DNA of 64,000 nucleotides from SIG440 sp045648175 (GCA_045648175.1 JAZRNN010000016.1:1-64000), one strand, 5' to 3'. Positions 17,101 to 25,615 are shown, numbered from the stretch's first letter. The notes: generated by a model from the letters alone, not told the origin. A program made the numbers and translations.

Positions 17101-18477
17101 CTATTTTCCTGCCATCTTATATCCTAACTTAAAGATATCACCGGCTCCCATGGTTATTACAATGTCGCCGGGTTTGGCATTTTTAAAGATGTATCGCTCA
17201 ATTGCCTCAAAGTCATTCATATAAACTCCGTTTTTCATAAGGGAGACGACATCGCATGAATGAATTGTTCCGTCATATTCTTCCCGGGCAGGATAAACAT
17301 CTGTCACAATTGTCTTGTTCGCAAGGCTTAATGCATCTGCAAATTCGTGGGTAAAGGCCTTTGTTCTTGAATAAGTATGAGGTTGAAATACACACCATAC
17401 GTTTCCTGTTGCCACTGTCTGTGCTGCTTTAAGACAGCTTTCTATTTCAGTGGGATGATGGGCATAATCGTCCAGAATTTGTATTCCCTGTACATCGCCG
17501 ATTTTCTCAAATCTGCGTTTTGTTCCCATATAGTGCTCTAAACCACGCTTAATGGTGTCGGGGTCAATCCCCAGCTCACGTGCAGCAGCAAATGCACCCA
17601 GTGCGTTTTTGACATTGTGTTCTCCCGGCATAAATAGAGAGACTTCTATTACCTTATTTCCATATTCGTATACATCAAACGTAGTACGATTTTGGCTGTC
17701 GGTATGAATGTTTTTTGCATAAAAATCGGTATTTTCACCAATTATGCCGTATCTCACAACTTTTTTATCGCTATTTTGCACAACAGTTTGACAGTTTTTA
17801 TCGTCAGAACAAACAATAATGCACCCATCGGGTGAATTTAGTCTTGTAAATTTCTCAAAAGCTGTTATAATATGATTAATATCAGTAAAATAATCTAGGT
17901 GGTCTTCTTCTACATTGGTGATTACTGAAACAAAGGGATTAAAGTGGAGAAAGCTTTCTACGTATTCACAGGCTTCAAATACAAGGTAATTTTCTTTACC
18001 AAGTTTATAGTTGCCGCCGATTTGAGAGAGTTCACCGCCTACCAATATTGTAGGGTCAAGGCCGGCTTCTAAAAGAACCAACGACAACATTGATGTTGTT
18101 GTGGTTTTTCCATGCGTTCCGGCAACGGCAATCGGGAATTTATAGTTTTTCATAAGTTGCCCCAACAGTTCGGCACGTTCCATAACAGGAATATTCAGCG
18201 AACGTGCTTTTACAAGCTCGGGATTATCCTGAGAAATTGCTGCAGTATAGCAAACCAAATCGGGGTTTGTTATTGATGCCGCGTCGTGACCGATGGTGAT
18301 GGCAAAGCCGTCATTTGCCAGTTGTTTTGTGATTTTGGTTTCGCTTCTGTCAGAGCCTGATACACGATAGCCGAAATACTTCAGCATATGTGCCAAAGCG
18401 CTCATACTTATTCCGCCGATGCCGACCATATGTATGTATGCATTTTTCGGAAGAGCAGATAGCTGAACATTTTTCAT
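17101..18477 (-). CDS. murC: UDP-N-acetylmuramate-L-alanine ligase
   Basis: A 458-residue MurC, which adds L-alanine to UDP-MurNAc at the start of peptidoglycan stem-peptide synthesis. The N-terminal Rossmann motif GIGGISMSALA, the ATP loop GTHGKTTTTSM (near 110) and the C-terminal DDYAHHPTEI segment are all present. ATG 18477 is preferred over 18486: the AAGGAG site lies eight bases upstream of the former and overlaps the latter. It appears to be a single-gene unit. Confidence 0.97.
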   Translation of the reverse strand: MKNVQLSALPKNAYIHMVGIGGISMSALAHMLKYFGYRVSGSDRSETKITKQLANDGFAITIGHDAASITNPDLVCYTAAISQDNPELVKARSLNIPVMERAELLGQLMKNYKFPIAVAGTHGKTTTTSMLSLVLLEAGLDPTILVGGELSQIGGNYKLGKENYLVFEACEYVESFLHFNPFVSVITNVEEDHLDYFTDINHIITAFEKFTRLNSPDGCIIVCSDDKNCQTVVQNSDKKVVRYGIIGENTDFYAKNIHTDSQNRTTFDVYEYGNKVIEVSLFMPGEHNVKNALGAFAAARELGIDPDTIKRGLEHYMGTKRRFEKIGDVQGIQILDDYAHHPTEIESCLKAAQTVATGNVWCVFQPHTYSRTKAFTHEFADALSLANKTIVTDVYPAREEYDGTIHSCDVVSLMKNGVYMNDFEAIERYIFKNAKPGDIVITMGAGDIFKLGYKMAGK

Positions 18478-18623
18478 ATATTCCATCTCCTTAAAGAGGT
18501 TATGTTTGTGGAATTATCTCCAAGGAATATTCTATCATAAAATACAAAATTTATCAATATGATAATTATTATATGTAAAAAATAAATTATATATACACAT
18601 TTTTACAAAGGTGGGTGCATTTT

Positions 18624-18905
18624 ATGCAAATCACTGACATTAAAGTCAGAAAAATCAATGCGGAGGGAAGAATGAAAGCGGTTGTTTCCGTTACATTTGA
18701 CGATGCTTTTGTTGTGCACGACATCAAGGTTATTGCAGGTCAGGAAAAGCTCTTTATTGCTATGCCCAGCAGAAAAACTCCGGACGGCGAATTCAAGGAT
18801 ATTGCACATCCTATTAATGCCGAAATGAGAGAACTTCTTCAGGATATGATTCTTGCAAAATATGAAGAATCGTTGGCTGAGTATACAGGTGAAGAAGAAA
18901 ATTAA
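18624..18905 (+). CDS. spoVG: Septation/sporulation regulator SpoVG
   Basis: A 93-residue SpoVG, a small nucleic-acid-binding regulator that affects asymmetric septation and many other genes. The product matches the family throughout (MQITDIKVRKI at the start, then VVHDIKVI and FIAMPSRKTPDGEFKDIAHPIN near residues 33-65). The ATG at 18624 has an AAAGGTGGG site. The roughly 146 bases upstream are A/T-rich and likely hold its promoter. A strong terminator follows. Confidence 0.97.
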   Translation: MQITDIKVRKINAEGRMKAVVSVTFDDAFVVHDIKVIAGQEKLFIAMPSRKTPDGEFKDIAHPINAEMRELLQDMILAKYEESLAEYTGEEEN

Positions 18906-18925
18906 ATTGGATTAATCTCATACAG

Positions 18926-18976
18926 AAAAAGCGATACAGCTTCGCCTTAAACGGTGAATCAGTATCGCTTTTTTTG
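18926..18976. terminator. Intrinsic terminator between spoVG and nrdG
   Basis: A 12-bp stem (18926-18937 with 18962-18973) with U-rich flanks on both strands separates two converging genes. Confidence 0.8.
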
Positions 18977-18985
18977 GTGTTTAAA

Positions 18986-19507
18986 TCAGTCAATCCAAAG
19001 CACAGGAATTTTGCTCCTTAAGGTTTCGGGGAGATTAAGAATTCTTTGGTTTTCCGAGCCGCGAAAGCGGAGGCGTATATTCTTTTTTTCAATCTCAAAT
19101 TTTCCGTCCACTAAAACGTCAATAAAACTCAGCAACTCGTCGGTAACTTCACATCTTGGATGTGGCGAGTCAGTTAAAAGCTGTTCAATTGTAAAGCCTG
19201 AAAAAGCCCAAATATTTTTGTGGGGATAGATGTCCTTGACTCTTTTTACAAATGGTAAAAGTATACGCTGATTTTCAGGCTCAAAAGGCTCTCCGCCAAG
19301 AAGTGTAAGCCCGTTGATATAGTCCGGCTCAAGCATTTTAATAATTTGGTTTTCGGTGTCTTGGTTAAAAGGCTGTCCGTAATTAAAATCCCATGTTTGG
19401 GGCTGAAAGCAACCCTCGCATCGATTTGTACAGCCCGAGACAAAAAGGGTGACACGCACCCCTTCGCCGTTAGCAATATCACAATTTTTAATTTGTCCGT
19501 AATGCAT
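18986..19507 (-). CDS. nrdG: Anaerobic ribonucleotide reductase activating protein
   Basis: A 173-residue radical-SAM activase that installs the glycyl radical on NrdD. The cluster motif CTNRCEGC (C-x3-C-x2-C, near residues 31-38) is intact, and GGEPFEPEN follows near residue 76. Its ATG overlaps the nrdD stop by one base (TAATG), so the two are coupled. It is typical of strictly anaerobic dNTP supply. Confidence 0.96.
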   Translation of the reverse strand: MHYGQIKNCDIANGEGVRVTLFVSGCTNRCEGCFQPQTWDFNYGQPFNQDTENQIIKMLEPDYINGLTLLGGEPFEPENQRILLPFVKRVKDIYPHKNIWAFSGFTIEQLLTDSPHPRCEVTDELLSFIDVLVDGKFEIEKKNIRLRFRGSENQRILNLPETLRSKIPVLWID

Positions 19508-21681
19508 TATAAGTGGAGCACCCTTTCCTTAATTTCCTGGGTACGTCCCTGGTTCCAGTACTGTGTGCCAATATATCCGCATGTGCGACGTGCTACATTC
19601 ATTTTGTCCTGGTCAGTGTTTCCACAATTGGGGCACTTCCATATAAGCTTGCCGTCTTCTTCTACAATTTCAATCTCACCGTCAAAGCCACATTCCTGAC
19701 AGTAGTCTGATTTGGTGTTAAGCTCGGCATAAATAATGTTGTCATAAATAAACTTCATAACCTGCAGCACCGCCTCAAGATTATGCTGCATATTGGGAAC
19801 TTCAATATAGCTGATTGCTCCACCTGGTGATAAATGTTGGAATTGTGCTTCAAAACGCAATTTTTCAAAAGCATCAATTTCTTCACCAACATGCACATGA
19901 TAGCTGTTGGTGATATATCCTTTATCTGTAACACCCGGTATAACACCAAACCTTTTTTGCAGGCATTTTGCAAACTTGTAAGTTGTAGACTCTAAGGGAG
20001 TTCCATACAGGCTAAAGTCAATATTGTGTTCGGCCTTCCAACCACGGCAAGCAACATTCATTTTTTCCATAATATCAAGAGCAAAAGGTGTTGCCTCGGG
20101 GTCAGTATGGCTTTTGCCGGTCATATATTTTACACATTCATAAAGACCTGCATAACCAAGTGAAATAGTTGAGTAACCGCCAAACAGCAGTTTGTCAATT
20201 GTTTCACCTTTTTTAAGACGTGATAATGCACCATATTGCCAAAGAATGGGTGCGGCGTCTGAAAGGGTCCCTTTAAGTCTTTCGTGGCGACACATAAGTG
20301 CACGGTGACAAAGCTCAAGTCTTTCATCAAAAATTTTCCAGAACTTTTCCTTATCTCCGCCTGATGAAAGGGCGATATCGACAAGGTTGATGGTTACAAC
20401 GCCTTGATTGAATCTGCCGTAGTACTTGGGTTTGCCGTTTTCATCAACATATGGTGTAAGAAAACTGCGGCAACCCATACAGGTATAGCAATGGCCCTCA
20501 CCGTTTTTATCCACTTTGAGTTCAAGCATTTTCTTTTCGGAAATATAGTCGGGAACCATTCTCTTGGCGGTACATTTTGCCGCAAGCTCAGTAAGATAAC
20601 GATACTTGGAATTTTCGTGAATATTATCTTCTTCAAGCACGTAAATCAGCTTGGGGAATGCAGGTGTAACCCAGATGCCTTTTTCATTCTTTACCCCTTC
20701 ATATCTTTGTAGGAGGACTTCTTCAATGATAAGTGCAAGGTCATTTTTGGTTTGTGGGTCTTCGGTCTCGCCAAGGTACATAAATACTGTCACAAAAGGA
20801 GCCTGTCCATTGGTGGTGAGAAGAGTCACAACCTGATACTGAATGGTTTGAACTCCGCGACGAATTTCTTCGCGAACACGTTTTTCGGCCATTTCGGTAA
20901 GCTGAGTGTCGGTAATTTTAATGCCTAAAGCGTCCATTTCAGCTTTGACCTGCTTTAAAAACTTTTCACGTGATACCTGAACAAATGGCGCAAGATGTGT
21001 CAGAGAAATTGACTGACCACCGTACTGATTGGATGCAACCTGCGCAATAATTTGGGTTGCGATGTTGCAAGCAGTTGAAAAACTGTGAGGACGCTCGATA
21101 AGCGTTCCTGTAATAACAGTTCCGTTTTGCAGCATATCTTCAAGGTTTACAAGGTCACAGTTGTGCATATGCTGTGCAAAATAGTCGGAGTCGTGAAAAT
21201 GAATAAGACCCTCGTTGTGGGCATCCACAATATCAGGGGGTAAAAGAATTCTGCTTGTAATATCCTTTGAAACCTCACCTGCCATATAGTCACGCTGGGT
21301 GGAGTTAACCACAGGGTTTTTGTTAGAATTTTCCTGTTTAGCTTCTTCGTTGTTGCACTCAATAAGAGATAGGATTTTGTTGTCGGTTGTGTTGCTTCTG
21401 CGCACCAACGAACGGGTGTATCGGTATGTAATATAATTCTTTGCTACCTCAAAGGCACCATGTGCCATAATCTTTTTTTCTACAAGATCCTGAATTTCTT
21501 CAACGGAGGGAGCACGCCCCAGACTTTCGCAAGATATAACAACAGCCTCGGTAATGCGCTTAATCTGAAGGTCGGTCATACGGACATCTTCAGGGACAGA
21601 ATCGTTTGCCTTGGTTATGGCAACAAGTATTTTTTCCTCGTTGAAATTTTCTTCTGCGCCGTTTCGCTTAATGATTTTCAT
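19507..21681 (-). CDS. nrdD: Anaerobic (class III) ribonucleoside-triphosphate reductase
   Basis: A 724-residue oxygen-sensitive reductase that makes dNTPs. It has an N-terminal ATP-cone (residues 1-95), a large catalytic barrel with the cysteine-rich CYTCMGCRSF segment, a C-terminal zinc site made of two CxxC pairs (CQECG and CPNCG), and the glycyl radical loop RRTCGYIGT near residue 700. The promoter region carries two NrdR-like boxes. It forms an operon with nrdG. Confidence 0.98.
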   Translation of the reverse strand: MKIIKRNGAEENFNEEKILVAITKANDSVPEDVRMTDLQIKRITEAVVISCESLGRAPSVEEIQDLVEKKIMAHGAFEVAKNYITYRYTRSLVRRSNTTDNKILSLIECNNEEAKQENSNKNPVVNSTQRDYMAGEVSKDITSRILLPPDIVDAHNEGLIHFHDSDYFAQHMHNCDLVNLEDMLQNGTVITGTLIERPHSFSTACNIATQIIAQVASNQYGGQSISLTHLAPFVQVSREKFLKQVKAEMDALGIKITDTQLTEMAEKRVREEIRRGVQTIQYQVVTLLTTNGQAPFVTVFMYLGETEDPQTKNDLALIIEEVLLQRYEGVKNEKGIWVTPAFPKLIYVLEEDNIHENSKYRYLTELAAKCTAKRMVPDYISEKKMLELKVDKNGEGHCYTCMGCRSFLTPYVDENGKPKYYGRFNQGVVTINLVDIALSSGGDKEKFWKIFDERLELCHRALMCRHERLKGTLSDAAPILWQYGALSRLKKGETIDKLLFGGYSTISLGYAGLYECVKYMTGKSHTDPEATPFALDIMEKMNVACRGWKAEHNIDFSLYGTPLESTTYKFAKCLQKRFGVIPGVTDKGYITNSYHVHVGEEIDAFEKLRFEAQFQHLSPGGAISYIEVPNMQHNLEAVLQVMKFIYDNIIYAELNTKSDYCQECGFDGEIEIVEEDGKLIWKCPNCGNTDQDKMNVARRTCGYIGTQYWNQGRTQEIKERVLHL

Positions 21682-21714
21682 GGGTATACCCCCTTATATG
21701 TAAAATTTGTAAAA

Positions 21715-21730
21715 CCACAATATGTTGTGT
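21715..21730. promoter_or_regulatory. Putative NrdR box (downstream)
   Basis: CCACAATATGTTGTGT is a near-perfect palindrome of the NrdR type, located just after the predicted nrdD transcription start. Paired with the box at 21748, it fits ATP-cone repressor control of the reductase. Confidence 0.7.
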
Positions 21731-21747
21731 TATAAAAGTGGTGCAAG

Positions 21748-21763
21748 AAACATTATATAGTAA
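21748..21763. promoter_or_regulatory. Putative NrdR box (upstream)
   Basis: AAACATTATATAGTAA matches the NrdR-box pattern at 12 of 16 positions and covers the nrdD -10 element. Its centre is 33 bp from the downstream box, about three helical turns. Confidence 0.55.
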
Positions 21764-21780
21764 AATTGGTGGTATGTCAA
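21752..21780 (-). promoter_or_regulatory. Vegetative promoter of nrdDG
   Basis: On the minus strand, TTGACA (21775-21780), a 17-base spacer and TATAAT (21752-21757). The -10 element lies inside an NrdR-like box. Confidence 0.85.
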
Positions 21781-21808
21781 TAGCTAAATCAATTATTTTA
21801 AAAATATA

Positions 21809-21837
21809 TTGTAATTCTTTCTGCTTTGTGGTATAAT
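21809..21837 (+). promoter_or_regulatory. Promoter of stand-alone RNA copy 1
   Basis: TTGTAA (21809-21814), a 17-base spacer and TATAAT (21832-21837). Transcription would begin near 21844, right at the first base pairs of the RNA closing stem. Confidence 0.7.
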
Positions 21838-21843
21838 AACAAT

Positions 21844-21999
21844 TGCCAAATCAAAATTAAATAACTCAAAGGATGTTTTTTTGTCTTTAGGCAAAAATGC
21901 ACTGCTTTACTTTTATGCATTCTTTGGTGTTATTTTAAGTTTTGGTTTGGCGACTGGGCGGTGCGTTTTTCGGTGTGCACCTTGTGCACACCTTTTTTT
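21844..21999 (+). ncRNA. Rod-shaped small RNA, family copy 1
   Basis: A predicted 156-nt transcript with its own promoter and terminator. The ends pair into a long closing stem (21845-21865 with 21929-21951). An inner helix (CAAAG with CTTTG) and an apical hairpin follow. A tail after the stem (GACTGGGCGGTGCGTTTTTCGG) leads into a terminator (21972-21980 with 21984-21992, then seven T). The tail segment 21958-21970 can pair over 13 positions, including wobbles, with apical bases 21893-21905. Copies at 52789-52944 and 34966-35129 share this plan. A 65-codon frame with a TTG start at 21881 also crosses it, but runs through both terminators and is probably incidental. Identity unknown. Confidence 0.7.
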
Positions 22000-22042
22000 A
22001 TGCACCGTTACATACTCTATGTTTGCGAGGCAGATTAAACAA

Positions 22043-22076
22043 GAAACCCCACCTTACGGTGGGGTTTCGCCTTTTT
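22043..22076. terminator. Intrinsic terminator (rnpB side)
   Basis: An 11-bp perfect GC-rich stem (22043-22053 with 22058-22068) has a T run on the plus strand and a weaker U-rich stretch on the minus strand. It likely ends rnpB transcription and backs up small RNA copy 1. Confidence 0.75.
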
Positions 22077-22085
22077 AAATTGTTA

Positions 22086-22428
22086 CGGCAGATCTGTAAG
22101 CCGAGTTCTGTCATTTAAGACGGTCATCTATCTAAGCCGGGCATCACTGCCGGGCTTCAGCCACCTACCCGAAAGTCGCCGGGCCAGCTTAATCTTTCCT
22201 ATAAGGTGTTGCTCCAGGTGGGGTTTACAGCACACTTCCGTCGCCGGAGCGTGGGTGAGCTCTTACCTCGCCTTTCCACCCTTACCCGAAAAAACGGGCG
22301 GTATATTTCTGTTGCACTTTCCTTAAAGTTGCCTTCACAAGGGGTTACCTTGCACCCTGCCCTGTGGAGCTCGGACTTTCCTCACGCACAGGATTGCTCC
22401 GTTGTGCCCGCGACCGCCCAATCTGCCG
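22086..22428 (-). ncRNA. rnpB: RNase P RNA (catalytic subunit)
   Basis: The minus strand reads as bacterial RNase P RNA. The 5' region contains GAGGAAAGTCCGAGCTCCAC followed by the CAGGGCAG element. The 3' end contains ACAGAACTCGGCTTAC. The outer bases pair (CGGCAGAT with ATCTGCCG), forming helix P1, which sets the ends at about 22428 and 22086. The length of about 343 nt is normal. This is the ribozyme that trims tRNA 5' ends. Confidence 0.95.
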
Positions 22429-22441
22429 ATGTACACAAATG

Positions 22442-22470
22442 ATTATACTATAATTATTTCTATTTGTAAA
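22442..22470 (-). promoter_or_regulatory. Promoter of rnpB
   Basis: TTTACA (22465-22470), a 17-base spacer and TATAAT (22442-22447) on the minus strand. The -35 element lies inside the last codons of serA. Confidence 0.75.
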
Positions 22471-23623
22471 GGCTAACTTTAATTACGCCATCAATAGCCT
22501 TTATATCATCAAGCATTGCTGTTGTGATTTCTGTATGAGTATCAATCATAGTATACGCATAATCACCTTTGCTCTTGTTAATCATATTCTCAATATTAAT
22601 TTTATCTTTTGTGAATACATCAGTAATTTGATTAATCATTGTGGGAACATTCTTGTGAGCAATTGTAACACGTGAACCACAAACTTTACCCATATCGCAA
22701 TTGGGGAAGTTTACAGAGTTCTTAATGTTGCCGTTTTCCAAAAAGTCCTTAAGCTCCTGAGCTGCCATAACAGCACAGTTATCTTCACTTTCGGGAGTTG
22801 ATGCGCCAAGGTGGGGCATACATACAACCTTGTCAGACTTAAGAAGCTCTTCTGTTGCAAAGTCGGTAACATAGGCAGCAACTGTCTCGTCTTCAAGAGC
22901 AGCAAGAACAGCAGATGTATCAACAAGTTCTGCTCTTGAGAAGTTGAGAAGTCTTACACCCTTTTTAACCTTTTTAAAGAGGTCTGCGTTAAACATGCCT
23001 TTTGTATCTGCTGTTGCAGGAACGTGAATTGAAATATAATCGCTCTGAGTCAGAACTGTGTCAATGTCGTTTGCTTTAACAGCGGAACGAGTCATATTCC
23101 AAGCGGCATCAACCGAAAGATAGGGGTCATAACCGATTACATTCATACCAAGTGCGTGTGCCGCATTTGCAACACGAACACCGATAGCACCCAAACCGAT
23201 AATACCAAGAGTTTTGCCTGTGATTTCGGGGCCAACAAAGTTTGATTTACCCTTTTCAACAAGCTTTCCTACCTGGTCGCCTTCGCCGATAAGAGTTTTT
23301 GCCCAGTTGATACCCTGAACAACCTTTCTTGATGCAAGCAAAAGACCTGCAATAACAAGCTCTTTAACTGCGTTTGCATTTGCACCGGGAGTGTTGAATA
23401 CAACAATACCCTTTTCGCTGCATTTGTCAATGGGAATATTGTTTGTACCTGCACCTGCACGGGCAACAGCTGCCAAAGATTCGGGAAGTTCCATATCGTG
23501 CATATTAAAACTTCTCAGAATAATACCATCGGGATTTTCAACTTCGTCACCAAAGGTATATTTATCATCAAATACGTTAAGACCGATTTTTGCGATCTTA
23601 TTTAAAGTTTGAACTTTATACAT
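22460..23623 (-). CDS. serA: D-3-phosphoglycerate dehydrogenase
   Basis: A 387-residue NAD-dependent dehydrogenase that starts serine synthesis from 3-phosphoglycerate. The Rossmann motif is GLGAIGVRVANAA (near 144), the catalytic arginine region is NFSRAELVD, and the catalytic histidine is in MPHLGAST. A C-terminal ACT-like regulatory domain follows from about residue 315. The lack of the extra intervening domain makes it the short form. It is 14 bases downstream of serC. No phosphoserine phosphatase gene is in the window. Confidence 0.96.
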   Translation of the reverse strand: MYKVQTLNKIAKIGLNVFDDKYTFGDEVENPDGIILRSFNMHDMELPESLAAVARAGAGTNNIPIDKCSEKGIVVFNTPGANANAVKELVIAGLLLASRKVVQGINWAKTLIGEGDQVGKLVEKGKSNFVGPEITGKTLGIIGLGAIGVRVANAAHALGMNVIGYDPYLSVDAAWNMTRSAVKANDIDTVLTQSDYISIHVPATADTKGMFNADLFKKVKKGVRLLNFSRAELVDTSAVLAALEDETVAAYVTDFATEELLKSDKVVCMPHLGASTPESEDNCAVMAAQELKDFLENGNIKNSVNFPNCDMGKVCGSRVTIAHKNVPTMINQITDVFTKDKINIENMINKSKGDYAYTMIDTHTEITTAMLDDIKAIDGVIKVSLYK

Positions 23624-23637
23624 CTTTATAATCTCCT

Positions 23638-24717
23638 TTAAGCATTTTCTGCTTCAAATTTCTTCATAAATTCAACAAGAGCTTCAACGCCTTCGTAGGG
23701 CATTGCATTATAGATGCTTGCACGCATACCGCCAACGCTGCGGTGTCCCTTAAGGTTTTCAAAGCCTGCTGCTGATGCTTCCTTGCAGAACTTCTTGTCA
23801 AGGTCTGCGTCGCCTGTAACAAAGCAAACATTCATCATTGAACGATATTTCTTTTCAGCGGTTGCCTTGAAGAGCTTAGACTGGTCAAGGAAGTTATAAA
23901 GAAGAGCAGCTTTCTTTTCGTTTCTTTCTTTCATAGCGTCAAGTCCGCCGTTTTTGAGAGCCCACTTATAAACCAGACCTGCAACATAGATTGCATAGCA
24001 GGGAGGTGTGTTATACATAGAGTCATTATCTGCCATAGTCTTGTAGTCAAGCATTGTGGGGATATCCTCACGAGCGTTACCCATAAGGTCTTCGCGAATG
24101 ATAACAACAGTAAGACCTGCAGGAGCCATATTCTTCTGCGCACCTGCATAGATTACGCCAAACTTTGTAACGTCAACAGGCTCACTTGTAATGCATGATG
24201 ACATATCAGCAATCAGAACCTTGTCGCCAACATTGGGAACTTCAGGAAACTTTGTACCAAATATGGTGTTGTTATAGCAAACGTGAACGTAGTCTGCGTC
24301 ATCACGAACCATATCGGGTGTAACTTCGGGTATGTAGCTGAAGGTTTTATCTTCAGAAGTTGCAATACATTTTGCATCGCCGTATTTTTTTGCTTCTTTA
24401 TATGCTTTACCTGAGAACTGGCCTGATACGATATAGTCAGCCTTACCTGTCTTCATAAGGTTGAGGGGGATTGCTGCAAACTGAGTTGATGCACCGCCCT
24501 GAAGGAAAAGTACTTTGTAGTTATCGGGAATGTTCATAAGCTTTCTGAAATCAGCTTCTGTCTCCTTAATGATTGCATCATAAACGGGAGAACGGTGGCT
24601 CATTTCCATAACCGACATACCGGAACCTTTGTAGTTGGTCATCTCTGCTGCACACTGTTCAAGAACTTCAAGAGGCAACATTGAAGGACCTGCTGAGAAA
24701 TTGTAAATTCTGTTCAC
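23638..24717 (-). CDS. serC: Phosphoserine aminotransferase
   Basis: A 359-residue PLP enzyme for the second step of serine synthesis. The start motif NRIYNFSAGPSMLP and the PLP lysine region YAGAQKNMAPAGLT are clear. GTG at 24717 is preferred because TTGGAG lies eight bases upstream and the family begins at this point; an in-frame ATG six codons earlier is possible. It is transcribed with serA. Confidence 0.95.
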   Translation of the reverse strand: MNRIYNFSAGPSMLPLEVLEQCAAEMTNYKGSGMSVMEMSHRSPVYDAIIKETEADFRKLMNIPDNYKVLFLQGGASTQFAAIPLNLMKTGKADYIVSGQFSGKAYKEAKKYGDAKCIATSEDKTFSYIPEVTPDMVRDDADYVHVCYNNTIFGTKFPEVPNVGDKVLIADMSSCITSEPVDVTKFGVIYAGAQKNMAPAGLTVVIIREDLMGNAREDIPTMLDYKTMADNDSMYNTPPCYAIYVAGLVYKWALKNGGLDAMKERNEKKAALLYNFLDQSKLFKATAEKKYRSMMNVCFVTGDADLDKKFCKEASAAGFENLKGHRSVGGMRASIYNAMPYEGVEALVEFMKKFEAENA

Positions 24718-24769
24718 AAAAAACACTCCAATCATATATTTATATTAAGATTTATATATTTCAAATTAT

Positions 24770-24798
24770 AGTATATAACTTTTTTTCGTGTCCGTCAA
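24770..24798 (-). promoter_or_regulatory. Promoter of serCA
   Basis: TTGACG (24793-24798), a 17-base spacer and TATACT (24770-24775) on the minus strand, about 50 bases before the serC start. Confidence 0.7.
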
Positions 24799-24839
24799 TA
24801 AAAAATTGATTATTTTTTAACAAAAATCTACCAATAGTT

Positions 24840-25190
24840 CTAGCGTAAACCCCTGTATATTTCGTATAATCCAACCAATAGTAGAAAAAAACCAAATAAT
24901 CTTCTCAATAAATCTCCGCTTAATGTGGTGGCAAGCCATGCACCGAAGATTGCACCGATTATTCCTGAGCCGCCTATAATAGCGGCGGTTTTAAATTCAA
25001 CATTCTTATTCTTTATATGCACAATAAGTGAAATAATTGCCGTTGGTATAAAATAGGTCAGGTTTATTCCCTGTGCCATTTGTTGATTTATTCCTTCGAT
25101 TAAAAGCAGAGCAGGAATTAAAATTGCACCGCCCCCAATGCCCATTCCGCTGATTATTCCGCTGAAAAAGCCAATAATAATATTAATCAC
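24840..25190 (-). CDS. TauE/SafE-family half-size membrane protein (second of pair)
   Basis: A 116-residue membrane protein equal to one half of a TauE/SafE sulfite or organic-anion exporter, with about four hydrophobic segments. The conserved opening GFFSGIISGMGIGGGAILIPALL (residues 6-28) is the repeat signature. GTG 25190 has AGGAGG eight bases upstream; the longer open frame reaches 25337 and overlaps the preceding gene. Together with the adjacent partner it makes the two repeats usually found in one protein. The substrate is unknown. Confidence 0.82.
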   Translation of the reverse strand: MINIIIGFFSGIISGMGIGGGAILIPALLLIEGINQQMAQGINLTYFIPTAIISLIVHIKNKNVEFKTAAIIGGSGIIGAIFGAWLATTLSGDLLRRLFGFFLLLVGLYEIYRGLR

Positions 25191-25201
25191 AAACACCCCT
25201 C

Positions 25202-25555
25202 CTAAAAAATCATTTTTACTGCGGTTATGCAAATGACTCCGCCAAAAAGTATCTTTAACCATTTTTTTGAGATTTTGCCAAGGAGATTTGCTCCCACAAA
25301 ACCCCCTGCAATTCCGCCAGCTGAAACAAGAACCCATAATTTAAGGTTGAAAAACCCTTTGTTTATATAAGTTACAGAACTGACAAGGGACATCATCAGA
25401 ATTATGGCAATGGCTGTGGCGTGAGATTTCTTTTCATCAATGTTCAAAAATTTCTCCATGGCAGGCACCACCACCGAACCTCCGCCAGCCCCGAATAGTC
25501 CGTTAAGAATTCCTGTCAATGCGCCGATTATAATTTCTTTATGGTATTTCTTCAA
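25202..25555 (-). CDS. TauE/SafE-family half-size membrane protein (first of pair)
   Basis: A 117-residue membrane protein with the repeat signature GILNGLFGAGGGSVVVPAM (about 13-31) and four predicted membrane segments. The start is TTG 25555, seven bases after a TTGGAGG site. That site and the preceding T run are part of a hairpin (25561-25597), so its translation may be controlled. It ends 12 bases before the second half-size protein, and the two probably form a heteromeric exporter. Confidence 0.82.
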   Translation of the reverse strand: MKKYHKEIIIGALTGILNGLFGAGGGSVVVPAMEKFLNIDEKKSHATAIAIILMMSLVSSVTYINKGFFNLKLWVLVSAGGIAGGFVGANLLGKISKKWLKILFGGVICITAVKMIF

Positions 25556-25560
25556 TAAAA

Positions 25561-25597
25561 AAACCTCCAAAAACTTTTTAATAGTTTTTGAAGGTTT
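25561..25597 (-). promoter_or_regulatory. Terminator-like hairpin that hides the TauE ribosome site
   Basis: A 15-position stem (25561-25575 with 25583-25597, one mismatch) lies between ppx and the first TauE half. On the minus strand its 3' arm contains GGAGG and is followed by a T run before the TTG start. It can act as a terminator for ppx or sequester the ribosome site. Confidence 0.65.
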
Positions 25598-25615
25598 AAG
25601 GCTATTTATTCTGTT

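Noticed and set aside
21881..22078. A 65-residue hydrophobic protein as an ordinary gene
   Set aside because: The frame runs through two strong terminators, and its counterpart in copy 3 has no start. An RNA gene explains the region better.
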